Assembly: GCA_022829145.1 (NCBI GenBank)
Contig: CM040763.1
Span: forward strand, 6,608,641-6,672,640
From: Albula goreensis
Lineage: Eukaryota > Chordata > Actinopteri > Albuliformes > Albulidae
Direction of reading: 5' to 3'
Length of the DNA: 64,000 bases
Under the pieces are notes generated by a model. It was given only the letters and a program-made list of their open reading frames with translations, did no database searches and was not told the origin of the DNA. The position numbers and the translations under genes are program-made. This document shows, one piece after another, positions 31,736 through 45,500 of this stretch. The number at the start of each line of letters is the position of its first letter. Within the stretch, counting starts at the first letter, position 1.

Positions 31736-34700
31736 AATGTAAAGGGCGTCTCATGAAAAGATAGGAGAAACAGAAGGATATAGACTCATGAGTTTCCATG
31801 CCACAACAAGAGAAAGCACCTGCAAACAGAGGCCCCCCCTACCTCTCCCAATAGAGTCTGTCTGCAGGCAAAAGGCAAACACTTGCCAAGTGCGTGTCTC
31901 TGTTTTAGCTTCCTACACATGCATACATCTCTGCATACCAGCCCCATGTTTTCAGCATCCAGGGAAGCAGCACTGTACATAGCACATAGAGGGTTACAAA
32001 TGTCTTAGGCCAAGGCCTTAGATCCGGTAGCAGTTCAAACACAGAGTTCTAGAGCCAATGACAGCATTACAAGCTATCCTGACAAACATATCCCACAACC
32101 CTGCTCTTATATCCAGTACAGTATATTTTAGAAGATATCCCTAAAGGAGTTCCATCCGTTTATTGGAATGTATTACAGTCCATCCCTTGGATGGTTTGTA
32201 ACATGAAAAAAAATTTGGTCCCCGCCAAGATCCCTGGGTGTCTGGCCTAGTTGAGTTTCCTTTTTCCCTTGTATTTTTTTGTTGGAACTCTGTTCTGAAT
32301 GACTACATTTGAGACGCTGATTGGATAAGAGGTGCAGTTTTGCGCGGAGAGGAGGCGTGTGAGTCAGCCGCTGTTTGAACCATCAGGCTCCGGCGAGATA
32401 CCCAGAGAAAAAGAGAGTGGGCACAACAGCTCTGCTCCGAAAAATCAGCGTGATGGAGACGTTAGTCAGATTAGCGCTGTCAGCCGCCATCGTGGCCTTA
32501 CAGGGGCGGACGTGGGAGTTCCCAGCATCCTTTGGGGTGGACAGCAGGGTTCTGGTTCTCCGTAGCCCGTGATGGCACTGATTAGAGAGCTCATTAAAGC
32601 GAGGACAGGGGTGATTGCTCCAGGTGTCCAGGAGTATGTCAACATGGTACGTTTTCATGTGCTAAAACATGGAGACAGTTCCTGACGTGTATTTACGCAC
32701 TTGCTGATGTTCATCACAAACAGAAAAATATTCAATCCAGATGTAACTTTCAGACATATAATCCGTGGATTCCTCTGAGCATCATGCGCTGTCATCTCTC
32801 ATGTCTGGATATCTCTATGACACATGGCACAGCACATATCTCTGAACACCAGCTCAGAGATCAGACATGACGCACAGAGAAATCTTCCCATCTCGAGTTT
32901 GAGATGTTTACACTCCATCTATGACATTTGTATATGCATAGTCTGAATATCTCCTGAAACATTTCAATTTGAGAAATGTGAATGCCTGAAAATCTCTGTG
33001 CATTGGATCTTTTTGGCCAATATAGAGCAAGGTTTGAAAGGCATGAACACATTCCGTGTTCTTTTTTAAAGTCCTGATGAGGCCCGTTCTCTCTGAGCTA
33101 CAGCAGTCTCACACTGTTTGAGCAGTTGTGGGCTACTGTTGAGGCTCTCACATGCCTCTACTGTTTTTCTGAAATATTTACCTTTTAATACAGCATAATA
33201 TTTTAGGTTACTTTGTAATTGTAACTCTTAATTTACCTGTGAAAGCAAAAGAAACCAGACTGAGTCAAACCTTTCTTTATCTCTGCAGGGAATGTGTCAG
33301 ACCCTACAGAGTGGCAAAGAGGGATCAACCTGTTCTGCACTGTCCCACCAACACATTCAGCAGTTCAATAATTCTGAGATGAGAGGTTGGATTTTCAGTT
33401 TTCTTACATTTTAACTGAAGTCTTTATGTCATGTTTACTAAATATTGTATATCTCCTTACAGTTAGCATGCATTTTCTTTACTGGTTTTATCATCACCTC
33501 AACTCCACAGAGCTCAACATTTGACTAAACTGCTTGCCCTACTGAGCAACTTCAAGAATCTACATGTAAATATGTGTGATAATTCATTCTGTAATTACAT
33601 TTGAAATAAAGGCCATTAAGTTTAAAACTGATTTTTTTTTATTTGTAATGTGGAAAACTAATTTCTGTCTCATTGCCCCTCCTCCCCACCCCTGGGAAGT
33701 GTAGCATGGTAAATTAAACAAAGAGGGTACTGTTTCATCATTTGGTTCATGTGGGGCGGGTTTTGAGTTGGGAGACATTTAGATTACAAAGAGCTGTTTG
33801 CGAATGTGTGCAAAATTACTTGAATTATTGAATCTAAAAGGAATAGAGATGGAAACCCAGTGCATTTGCACAATACAAGCAATGTGTTCCAGTTAGCTGG
33901 TTAGTGTTTTTGGTTTATAATGTGAGTTCATTGACTGGAAAGTTTTGGACAGTCCATACATACTCATCACACAGAATGTTAAAGTAAGAAAGACAGGGAG
34001 ATTCAGTTAGATGCACTTAGTCTCTTCAAGGTTATGTTCTTAAGGCCATAAACAAGAACACATTCCGAAGGACGTTTGCCTGTCTCCAAAAACAGAAAAC
34101 ACACTCTTGATAAAATATTACAGTGTGTTTTCCATTGAATTGTGCACACCGTTAAAGAGACTTGGCGAATTTCATTTAATTCAGCCTTTGGTGCGTTTAA
34201 TTGAATCCGGCCCAAGGTTAATCACGAGAAGGTGAATCTGAAGATCTCTTTGCTTACAAAGCGACGTCGAGACGAGCCGTCCCTACCGGCAGTGATACTG
34301 CAGCACAGAAAATGCATACAGTCAGCCCTCCAGGACTGAGTGGTTTATTTTTACCACGTCTCCCTTACCCAGCCGTCTGCAGAAGATGCTCCCGGCTTTT
34401 CCGTTACTGCTGTTGTGCGCGTTTACTGAAGCCTCAATAGGCCCTGAGCTGAGTAGGCTTCACCTTTAACAGTCTCAGGATGATGGGTACAAATGACGAA
34501 ACTGTGGCTATTCAAAAATAAAAAAAACGTTAAACATTCATGCTTTTCGTCCTGCTGACAATCTCTGTTATGAACATACAGAAATAATGCAGATATGATT
34601 TTAATGGCCGTTGGTAACCTTGCTTTATTAAAAAGCTCTGTATTATCGAACCAAAGAATGAGCAGCTGGGATGTTTTGAAAGGAAAGTTCCTGCTATTGA

Positions 34701-37700
34701 TAATTTGATCCATACTTCATTTCAGCTGAAAATTAATCGTAGGCTTTTTATAATCTGTGAAAGTATTTGTGCTGAAAAGGAAAAATATAATGTTCTGGTT
34801 GCATCTTATGATGAATTGTTAATGAATTGGGTCTGTCATGTTGAAGAATGATCTCAGAAAATTGTAAATAATAAAATCTGATTTAGTGGACAAATAAACA
34901 TCACTATTCTTATCTTTCCAAGCATCCATACGCATGAGTTTATGTCTTCAGTTGAGGTAGTCCACACGTAGTGAAGATGGTGAATGAGTGACTGTAAATT
35001 AACCCTTATATCATCCTCCAGTGAGTTTCATCAAACGCCACGACCGTTTAAGAGGACTCATCGCTAACGGAGCGTGATATGGCGCAGAGCCAAGTCAGAG
35101 ACGGGCCGGGGGGGGGTCCATCTCTGCAGGAAAACGCTCCTACACTCCTGCAGCAGGGCCAGACTGTGCTGAGCATTGGCACACTACAGGCTGTAGCCTA
35201 GCAGGGAGGAATCGTGTGCAGAGAGATCCCTGGTTAGGGGTTGGGTGGTGGGGTTGACTCTGATGTGAGGAAACACACCTTACCAATATACAGTGGAAAG
35301 ATAAAATGGGGGCTGCCATTCTTCTTTCTTATGGGAGCTGAATCACCCACTCCCATCTCCCCAAATTTTCTGTTGTTGGGGGGTGAGTGGGGGGGTTGGT
35401 TAGGGGCATTTTGATTTCTAATGGGGCAGTTCTAACTATCTACCCCCGGCCCCCTCATTCAAGGTCTGCTCATTATGGGTTCATGACCCCTCCCTCTCAG
35501 CCTCATGTTGCCTGGAAGCTCCAGAGCAGTGTTTTAAAAGAATGACCGATCGGCGTCCATGGCGGAAACAAGTGTCTGTGTTTGATGAACGACCACCGTG
35601 CGGAAACCTCACGGCGGGGTCGTTCCTCGGTACCTCTCCGAGAGACGGATTATCTCTCCTGTCGGCTGAGTTTCAAACGGTGTCACAGATGCCCGTTTAT
35701 GTTCGCTTCGCGTTTCCTGGGGCCTTTGGCAAGCTGGCCAACATGCTGCCTGCTGCGTTCAGTGCGCTCTTCCCAGATTCAGGAGTCCAGCAGTGATGAG
35801 CTAAAGCACCTCTCCAAACATGACTGAAGACAGCATAATATAACACAGTGCCAGATAAGATAGCACTTAGCTCAACACAACCCTGTTTCAAAACCTTGGT
35901 AAAGAACTTATCTCAAAATTCTCAGAAAAGGCACATGAAAGAAATGTTTTGGTCAATACTGGTAAAAAGTCACAAATGTTTTGTTTTTTTGAGTCTAAAG
36001 TATGATTGATTTACACAGCATTTAGAGAAGAAAACACATTTAATTGTGTTAATTGGATGACTTCAAAGAAAATGTAAGTTTAACTGGTAAAACGTTTTGA
36101 GACGCTAAGGGACATTGCTTGTCTGTATTGCAATTATTGCAATTGCAGATGTTTCAGGAATATAATAATGACAGCTAACATACACTAAACCTTCCAATTG
36201 TACCTGTCCCTATGGTGGAGCCACACACACAGATATGAATGAAAACATTCCGTCTCTTTCAAAGCAGCAGGAGACTTTCTGTATCGGCTTCTACTTTACA
36301 CTTTGTATACTGCAACCAAATGTTTCCTAAACCTGATTCACAGAGCTAATCCTGCATTGGCATAGTACTTACTATCTTGAAGTGTTGTTGGATTCTTGGA
36401 GCAAAAGCAAGTCCTTCTGGGTTTTTGGGAATACAACAGGAAGTTGTGGGGTCAGTCTAAGGTGTCCAGTACACAGCTTTCAGGACAAGGACACATTCAG
36501 CAAGTCAGGTCTGCTTCCCCAAAAGAAAAAAGAAGTTTTCAAAGCTTGGTTTTTGTTCCCCAAAGCAATATGAAGTGAAATGTTTACTGAAGTATCAAGG
36601 TTCTGCTCTCAGCACCATGACAGCAACTTTGTAGAAAAAAACAGCTGCACTGTTGTGATGGAAAAGCTGGTCTTTCTCAGCGCAGTTATGTGCTTACGGC
36701 CACTCTAGATTTCTAAACAGGTGATGAAAAAACCCTGAATTCAGTCTCTGGAGCACTTCCCAGCATGCATTTCTCCAGGCCAAACAACAAACATCTTGAG
36801 TGATATTCATGATCAACAGTAAGCCTCACTTAAATTTTACAGCGTTTTTGTGAACATGTGAAGCATGAATAAATTGTGATAGCATTAAATAATTGAAAAA
36901 AGGAATGATGCATCTTGAAGTCATTATAATAATAATCAGATAAATAAATAATCATAAAATAAGAGAGAAAAAAACATGACAAGTAGGCTAGATTGCTGGA
37001 ACCACCATACTGTTCAACTGAAGTTTATTTTACAAATATTTATGCAATTTGAAAGCCATCAAAATGAACAACTGTCTGAAACCTTGATGGTTACCATGGT
37101 AATTAATGAAAGTGATTGTTAAGTTTATATTGCGTAGCACGTGTTTGTAATGTGATTTCTTTATCATTCATTACGATCACTTTTTTAAATTACAGTAACC
37201 ATGACACAGATCTTTTTAATGTGTGGGTAAAGCAGCACCGTTTATAACTACTACATAAAATTCAAAATAAGGGAGAATGTTCATTGCAGTCAGACTGAAT
37301 TGAACTCCTAATTCACTTGGACTGCTGCAGACACTGAGAATGGGCTGTTTTGTTTGTAAAGCTGTAAAATCAATTTTTAAATTGTGTGTGGCATCTCAGA
37401 AAATGGATGAAAAATTATGAGCAAAAAGCCAAACCTGCCATTTTTCACCTCCTATTGACAGCAGTTTTTGGCAGGCTTTTTCAGCTGTCAGTAAAGAGAA
37501 TATTTTGGCAGCTTCAACAAAATATTAACTGTAAAGCCAGTACATTTGCAGTGCATCACATTTATTTCAATTGCCCAATTATGATATATTAGTTTTATCA
37601 TTTCTGTGTAATGATACTGAACAGATGATCTTATTAAAAAGACATTTTGGTCATACATCATTGTTTCTGAAAAAATATTGTAATTGGTTACGCCCTTGAC

Positions 37701-37844
37701 TCAATGACATCAAAAGTTTTGGTTGGTACAGAACTGCAGAAGACCAATTACCCCTTTCTTACATATACCAGTAGCAGGGTAGAACTAGTGTCTGGGAACT
37801 ATTCAAACTCCTTTCAATTAAAAGTGTAAAAAATATTGCTGATA

Positions 37845-37857
37845 TGACCTTTGACCT
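37845..37857 (-). promoter_or_regulatory. Perfect DR1 nuclear-receptor site
   Basis: TGACCT-T-TGACCT is an exact direct repeat of the consensus half-site with one spacer base (AGGTCA on the minus strand). DR1 sites are bound by RXR heterodimers, HNF4 and COUP-TF families. Occupancy here is not known; it lies 9.5 kb upstream of the tmem168 promoter. Confidence 0.4.
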
Positions 37858-39708
37858 TTGTAAGCATACTGTGATTTATACTATATGGGTGAAAGAGTTG
37901 ATATGGCCAAAAATGTGGGCACCCCTCTAGACGCACCACCCCAGAGACCAACAGAGAGGGGGGAACAAACAATTAAACTGCACCCCCATGCCTTCACAGT
38001 GGACAACTGAATGGGTAAAAATGATCACCCCATCAATTTATTCTTCTGTTTTTGTTTGTATTTAGAGCCTTGGAAACAACTGGTGAAGACCGGGGGGTCT
38101 GGTAGTGAAGGAAAGAGTAATGGCCGTACTTCCTTTGATGGATGGCTTTTAAAATCAAAGATGGCCTCTTGCTCTCTTTTTGAAGCCAGAGGAATTGGGC
38201 TACTTCTGTCCTTTAAATACCATGGGCTATGACTGCAGTACCATAATTCAATACATAACTGCAGTTTTCAAAAGGTGATGAGCTTGACGTTTATTCCAAA
38301 TGTCATTTTATGGTCATTTTAGGATAATTTCCTATCACTAAATAAAAATGAAATGAAATGAAATTAAATGTAAATGAGAAATGCATACATTTTTTTGTGA
38401 CATGATCTTAGAAAGAATAACCAGCCACAGTTTGTACGCATGTCTCTACATATAGATACTGTCACTTTGAAATATGAATTTAGCAAAACAAATATGACAT
38501 AACACCTGTACCTGTAATAAATTCACAGGAATATTAAATATTGCAAACTTCTTTTCATATGTTCAATGTATATTGCACATGATATGCAGTAACCTAAGTA
38601 ACATCACCATGTTGATTTCACTCTGTCTCAAGAGGCCAACAGACATTTCAGTTCAGCTTGCCCCAACTCCTTCTGACCAATCTAAACAAGGGAACCTTCA
38701 TGGCTGTAACCCTTTTCTTCCCTGTATGCTTTTAGTTTTCTGGCTTCATATCAATGTGGGTGACTTCCTCTTAAGGACACTTGATAAGTAGATGGTGTTT
38801 ACCACAAGGTAGCATTATTGAGAACAATGTGTACAAGATCTTGATTGCAGGGAGGACATACGCAAAGAAAAACACTGACACTGGCGGTAAAAGGAGTCGT
38901 ATATATTCTTGTTTGAGATGCTGTGTGGGGCTCTGGTTCTTTGATCAGACTGTAATCAGATTATTGTCCAAGGACATGGAAGATTATTGTACCTATAGCT
39001 GACAAAGCCATCTAACTCTGAGAATTCAAATCTTAGCTGACTTTTTCCTGGCTAAACAGAGACTAAAAAGGCTAAAACTAATTCAGAAAGAGAGAAGTGG
39101 CACATAAGCATTGCAAGAATAAATTGAACACATTGCTGGAATAATCTTGAAAGAACAGAAAAACTGAGTTGCTGGCAAGACATGGGCTTGCAAAAATAGA
39201 TTCCAAATTTTAATCAGACAGTCAGGCAGAAAACGGGAAAGTTATGAGCTGATCGTACGCACAATGTTTTCTCAAGCCAATGCCGCCAAATTTTAGGAGC
39301 TGATTTGCTGGCTGTATCTGTTACGTCCTTACAGTGGATTAGCCAGTGGCTATTTTATTCCCCTTGTCAGGAGGGGAACAAAAAATTTAACTAGACTATA
39401 AGCAAAATAAAAAAAATAGCCATAAAGCGCTAACCTAAAAATATTCACATTATTGGTTTACAAACAAAACAACAAGGGCATTACTTGGAGGGGGATGTGA
39501 CACACAGTACCTGTTTATTTTTAGCTGCCTCCTCAGGCACTGAGGGCTGTGGCTTTTATAATGCGTCTGATAAAGACAACAAGCACCAATGAGGCTCATT
39601 GCCATTCATCCTCAGCTGTGCCAGGCTACCACTGTCCATGGTCCTGAGGGCCTCACAGATTTTGGGAGATGGTAGAAAACCGTGACAGTTTTCATTTCTG
39701 CTACAAGC

Positions 39709-39768
39709 CCTCACCCCCAACACAGCCCCACCCCCCTCCCCAACCCCCAAATCCACCTCCACCCCAGA
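39709..39768 (-). other. C-rich tract, minus-strand G-quadruplex candidate
   Basis: Repeated CCCCC/CCCCA blocks over 60 bp give at least four runs of three or more G on the minus strand. Confidence 0.5.
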
Positions 39769-41454
39769 ACATTATTTCAGAAATATGTTTTTTATTACAA
39801 CCTGGGTTGGCCCAGAGAGGATGCTTTTGGAACACTTTACCTGTTAGCTGGGTTTTAGATTACATATGATGATTGCAAATGGAATGTTAAAAAATATGTG
39901 TGCATATAAATAGCTCATTTGGAATATATATATGTCCCAAAATACACAAATATGAAACTCTCTGATATTCTGAATATTGCCTGCCTGTAAATTTGGTCAA
40001 GTTAGCACGGTGGAGGCAGGTTGTTATCAGCTGCAGCTAAAGGAATTTTGCAGCCACCAGACATTCCTTCCAAAACACTCACTCGTTCTAGAACATTCTT
40101 TCTGATTGGTCGATTATGCGCAATGATTAACGCAATTTCATTGACATCACAGTGTCATCCCTCCCCTCGTCAATCATCATTAAAACCCTGATTCACTGTA
40201 AAAGATCAATTTATCAACATTTCAGGTCTGTGGTGGTGCCCCCTTAGCACATCTGAGAATCTGCATGTTTAACCACCTGTGAACTGTTTGATTACAAATA
40301 AAACATGTGTGAAGCATAGGGCCAAGCCAAGTAAAGACAAATGTGTGTCCCAAACATTATGGGGGTCACTGCATATTTATAATTATATTATCCATGTATT
40401 GTATTGTCCATAAATATATGATATATTAGTTTGTATTTAATTCTGCGTGCCTGACAGACTTGTAAATGACGTTGACGCGGCAGCCTGCTCACACTTGAAC
40501 TGCTGTGTCACGAGCTGTCCAGACCTGCCGTTTGTGATTCACAGCAGAACCGGCAGCGCGAGAAAGATCGAAGAGACAGAACACGATGGCGACTGCGTCC
40601 TGGCAACTCACTGTGACTCACGGCACATCTGATTGAGGGCGATCTCTGACGGACCGCGTTTGACCGTAACGTCTTGTCGGTTCAGAAGCTGTTGGGGTGT
40701 GAGCGGCCCAGATGGCGTGTGACAGTTTTCTGGCTCGTTTCAGCCTCCAACGTATCGTCGGAATGATGATGTCATGCTCTTGGTCCACTGAGAAAGGTAA
40801 CTGAGTGGGTCATGATCACATTAATGACTAAATCCCAACCCTGTCAACAAAACCGCATGTTATCAAAATCTATATGCTTTATTTTTCTAAGAAAACGCAT
40901 TGGCTATAAATATAGTCCTACCTTCATTTGATTCTAATTACAAAAAATTACAGATTCTGCATAGTAATTTATGTGTTGTAAACCAAGCATGATTTTTTTT
41001 TTTGAGAATGACATAGTGTTTAATTTTTCCAGTATGACTTATCAAGAAAAGTTTGCTTTTCATAATTAACTAGATTAGAACTAATTAGACAAATATAAAA
41101 CATTCAGTTGAAGGGGGAAAGGAGCTTAATGTCAGTAATATTGTAACTAATTTTGTATATTTTGTCTTCTACTTGTTAAATTGAAATTGTTCACAATAAC
41201 AATGTTCTATGAAGTCACTTTGAATTTGACCTTCTTGGGTGACAGTGAAATTCTGTGCAACAGAAAAATAAATGTATTTTCTGATTTTATTTTAGAAATC
41301 CTCTCCATAAATCCTTTATATTTTTGACATATATCCTTGAATATGTGTTGCTGTAAGAGAGGGATAGAAAAAGAGAAAGAGCGAGAGAGCTGTTTTGATT
41401 TGTGCTCTAGTTTAGCTGCCCCTGAAAGAGCTCAGTGAACAGGACGGGAATGAT

Positions 41455-41690
41455 TTTGTGAAGATGAATCGGTTTTATGGGGCAGGCCTTGTGTCGTGGA
41501 GCTCGTCCTGTTCGGGTCAGACGAGGGGAGAGATTTGGAGTTTGAATGCCCTCAAGGTTACAGGCTTGATTCCCAGGTGGACTATTTGATCCCTTATGCA
41601 AAGTTCTTCACCTAACTGGCTTCTGTAAACATCCACCTGTATGAAAGGATGGTGTGCAAGAAATATGAGCTGTTTAAATATAAAATTATA
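41455..41690 (+). mobile_element. tRNA-derived SINE copy
   Basis: Box B match GGCTTGATTCC at 41,563-41,573, followed by CAGGTGGACT, TTCTTCACCTAACTGG, TAAACATCCACCTGTATGAAA and GGATGG. This is the same order as the copy at 15,893 (box B, 'ACCT...CTGC' body, 'AAATATCCAGCTGTATAAA' body). It is old and diverged; the tail is not evident. Confidence 0.55.
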
Positions 41691-42039
41691 TGTAACCCAT
41701 ATAAGACATGATGCCTGAATATAAAAATGTTAGAAAATGACCGGAACATAGCAGACAGCTCAGGTGATCACAGAGGCCAATTCCATAGGCCCTCTCACAG
41801 TACGCCAGCGATGCAGACCAAATCCCAGCCAGTAATGCAGTGCTGTCATTCCCATCTTAAAAATTCATCGAGGTCATCTAAATAAATGTAAAATGGCGGA
41901 GAGGCCTCACATTCTGAGAGTGCCCTGCCAGATTCTATATGGCTAGGATTCAATAAACATTTGTCCCTACCACTGGCCCAGATTCAATCAACATCCGTCC
42001 ATAAATTGTTGCCAATTGTTGCCTCGCCAGTGTGGACCT

Positions 42040-42125
42040 CAGCCATAGCCGGTAATGGCTCAGTTGGGATTTGAACTCCCATCTGTGGGACAAACATGTG
42101 CTTGTACCCTATCTGTCACCCAGTT
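42040..42125 (-). mobile_element. tRNA-derived SINE head (minus)
   Basis: On the minus strand CTGGGTGACAGATAGGG is followed by GTTCAAATCCCAACTGAGCC; the box B match is complementary to GGGATTTGAAC at 42,066-42,076. Only a head-length piece is recognisable. Confidence 0.4.
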
Positions 42126-42501
42126 TTATGAATATTCATTCTTAAACAATGAAAAGCAGTAATACAGGTGACTGCTGAAGTATGTTTGTGAAGAGAATAC
42201 CAGTAAACAATCTCTTGCGTCAGATTTGTGAAGGCTTAGTAAGTCCCATTTTGGAGAGGCAGAGGAGACAGCTGCTCTTTTCCCTTCCAGGACCTGGAGG
42301 GTCCTGATCTGCAGCAGAGATGAACTGATATGACCTTCCTGAGCCGCCCCACTGTCTGCAGCGCTCCAGTCTTACACACTCCCTCCTTTTTACAGAGAAA
42401 AGCACTTTGCACAGGAAGAAAAAGCATGTTTACACAGCTATACTGGCATGTTGGAGTACTGTGCTTTCTGTATGTGACACACACAATCTCAGACATGTAC
42501 A

Positions 42502-42537
<36 letters not shown>

Positions 42538-45500
42538 AATGACCATGCTACTTATATGACTGTATATACACAGACATACACACACTCTCTGTAAACAAAC
42601 ACATACATACACACACATAAGCACACAGCACACACACACACGTACACACACAAAGAAAGGAATCCTTGGTAGGAAAGGTCAGTAGGACAATATCCAGAGA
42701 ACAGAGAAATAATGACCTCATCGATGTCCATCCCATTGTTGCATTCATCATATTATGGCAGCCAAAGGTGCCATATAAACATTTTAAATAGGCTTTGGAC
42801 TAAATTTAATCAAACTTGGGCTGGGACCCAATCAAATTAATTTAGTATCCTTTGGTTTTTCTCCTGCTGAAACTCAAAAATACTGAAGGTGTCTGTCAAG
42901 CTTTCCTTACAGTCATTTTCTACAATGGCAACACTTTGAGCAACATCATTTCAATGTGGAAAATGTGGCCAGTTGAAGAATTACATTACATTTCATGAAG
43001 GAGTGGGGGTGGGGGCTTGCCATATAAATAATGTGAGTGTGGATATCGCAGGAAGACAGTGAGAGCATCACAAGAAACTTTTACAGGACAAAGTGGCTGC
43101 TTCCTGCCGTTAGATGAGTTTTTTTTTTTTTTTGCCAGTTCCCTGAACGGTCGCGTGCTCTGTCCTGACAGGAACTCTGTTCCATTTCCATGACAAACGA
43201 CGGGCTGTCAGAATCTGAACAAACCACCATGGGCCGCTTCTCAGGCAGCGATACCCTTTTGAACAACAAGCCTCTTTTTCTGGAGGTCTGATATCCAGTT
43301 AACATGTTCCAACCAGTGCTGGCAGAGAATTCTCTTAGTTTTCCAGTTATTTGTGTGATAATGCTACCGTTAGACTAGACTAAATTCAATAAAATATGCT
43401 TTGTCTTTTTAAGGACCTATGCAATTCTGTCTAGGCTGATTTTGTACAGATATATTATATTCTTAAATTGTAAAATTAAAAGAAAAAAATCACATTTCAA
43501 AATTCTTGTTAGTCTGAAACCTTAAAAATATAAGTCAATCACAGATATTTATGTTGTAATGTAATGTCTGATTTGATGGAATTGAATATGCTTATAAAGA
43601 AAATTGGTAAATTTGATTGAATACAGCCTGACCAAATTTTAATATTCCCAAAGCTGCAAGAAAAAAACAAACATTATAAACATGGCACGAAAATGCAAAA
43701 AAACATAATTTATGACATTATAAATGCAACAAATACAGTAATGCATTTAGTTTCCTTTGTTTCTTTGGTGAAATAGCAACAGTTGGGTAGGTGGGTTGAA
43801 ATTACCCACAAGAACACTAGCAAGATATTTTGCAAGGCTTTTCACTAGTTTAAAACTATATTTCCCCAGGTGCTGGCAATGTGAGTACAGTACATAAGTC
43901 TGGGGGTGCCAAAACCGAGAACGTAATAAAACTGGATATTGTTCTGGGTGGTACGTGCAGCGAAACAGGATAAACGTTCAAACACTTTCAGAGAGTCTTC
44001 TGCACCTGTTTTCTCACCCTGTGGCTGAGTTTTTTTTTTTTTTTGTTTTGTTTGTTTTGTTTTTTTCTTGGTTTCTTTTTTCTGTTTTACCGTTGCTAAA
44101 GGTTTCTATTTATTCCACAGTATTCTTCCTCTTTGATGTGGATTACAGTTGATCCTGTAAGTGTGACCTGAACACTTACAGCTTGCCTGCAGAAAACAAA
44201 CATTGTTTGCCCAATTGAACGGATTACACACAATAAGCTATAATTAGTCATTTATGTTTTAAATAGTAGCCTCAGGGAACATCAGAGCTTTAGCAAATAT
44301 TCAGTCCATGCGCATAAATAGGGCCAATTCATTGCTATTGTTTTTAACTGAATTGGCACAACAACTGCAGCTAAGAAATATGTATTTTCTTTTAAACAGG
44401 TGAAAACATTTCACAATCCCTTAATGTGAGTGGGACTGACTTCATAGTACAAAAAACAGACATATTCAGCATATTCACAAATGTGAATAACTTTCATATC
44501 TGCTTAACTGGTACACCAAACAAATGAAAGTAGAACCACACTTACTCATTATTTACCTATCAGACTCCCTCTATATACTACAATAACAAAAATGCAGAAA
44601 ATGTGCAGATGAAGTTACATAGCACTGTAGACCTTTATTTGCCTCAGCTCAATCCATTCCAACTTTTCCAAGTGTAGGGTTGTTTTTGTGTGTGCAAGAA
44701 TGAGAGCAATGTGGAAAAAATATTCGATTTATAATTGTGTATTTTCCCTTCCTGCCATGGTCTTTGTGTTTCATTATCTGAGTGATTGATTTCAGTTTCT
44801 TTGGATGGTTCAGGATTTTTGAATTACACATGAACTATGCTTTCAATGTTCAGTGTTTCTCCCTTTGTAAATGATCCTGAATGCAGGTCTGCTGTGTGGC
44901 TTTCTCAGACACGTAAATGACTTGATCTGGATCATTTGGGTTAAAGCAGAAATACGCGCTCTTTAAAACAAAAAAAATTCATCATTACATTCTGAATGAT
45001 GAGCAATTTGTTTCAGATTAAATACATAATGGCTCCATTCACATAACCCTCTCAAAAAAAAATAAATATAGAAAAGTCTGTTCCATGTTGAATAAAAATG
45101 AACTAGAAAAATTGACTGAGATTCAGGAATATGTAAATAAAGTTCTTTCAATTATTTTTAGACAAGGTTTTTTTAAAAATAAATAAATAAAAATAAAGGC
45201 AAAACTATACATGGAGTATTTTACTGCGTAATAATTCACAGCGTCACAAGGCACGTGTGAAATAACAGAGGATGGATGGGATGTTTGTGCAGGCAGTGCG
45301 CGGCATTGTAGCGCTGCAATGGATTGAGCAGATGTCAAATCGACAGTGACAAGAGCAGTAATGATATGTCCCAGTCGCTCACTCCACAGCTTAGACCCAC
45401 GTCGTGTTCAGCGTAGCTGACATGTGGTGAGCTTAAAATGGCTGCTGTGGATCTCACTTGAAAGTGCTGCACACTGATGGCGGATGAAGTGAATTTTCCC

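Larger units (their letters stand above)
31736..41454. other. Intergenic, unassigned, with scattered CpG islets
   Basis: Nearly 10 kb with no supported gene. CpG-bearing, non-repetitive patches lie at 32,330-32,580, 35,540-35,800 and 40,440-40,790. A perfect DR1 nuclear-receptor half-site pair lies at 37,845-37,857. G-rich DNA is at 35,100-35,400 and C-rich DNA at 39,709-39,768. An exon-like interval at 33,289-33,385 is noted among the findings. All open frames are under about 100 codons with no recognised family. Confidence 0.5.

Noticed and set aside
41944-42850. Recurrent GATTCAATCAA-type words (41,947; 41,985; 42,811) and similar words at 5,570, 34,190 and 43,610
   Set aside because: They hint at ends of another short inverted-repeat element, but I could not pair ends or define a unit, so no element is called.
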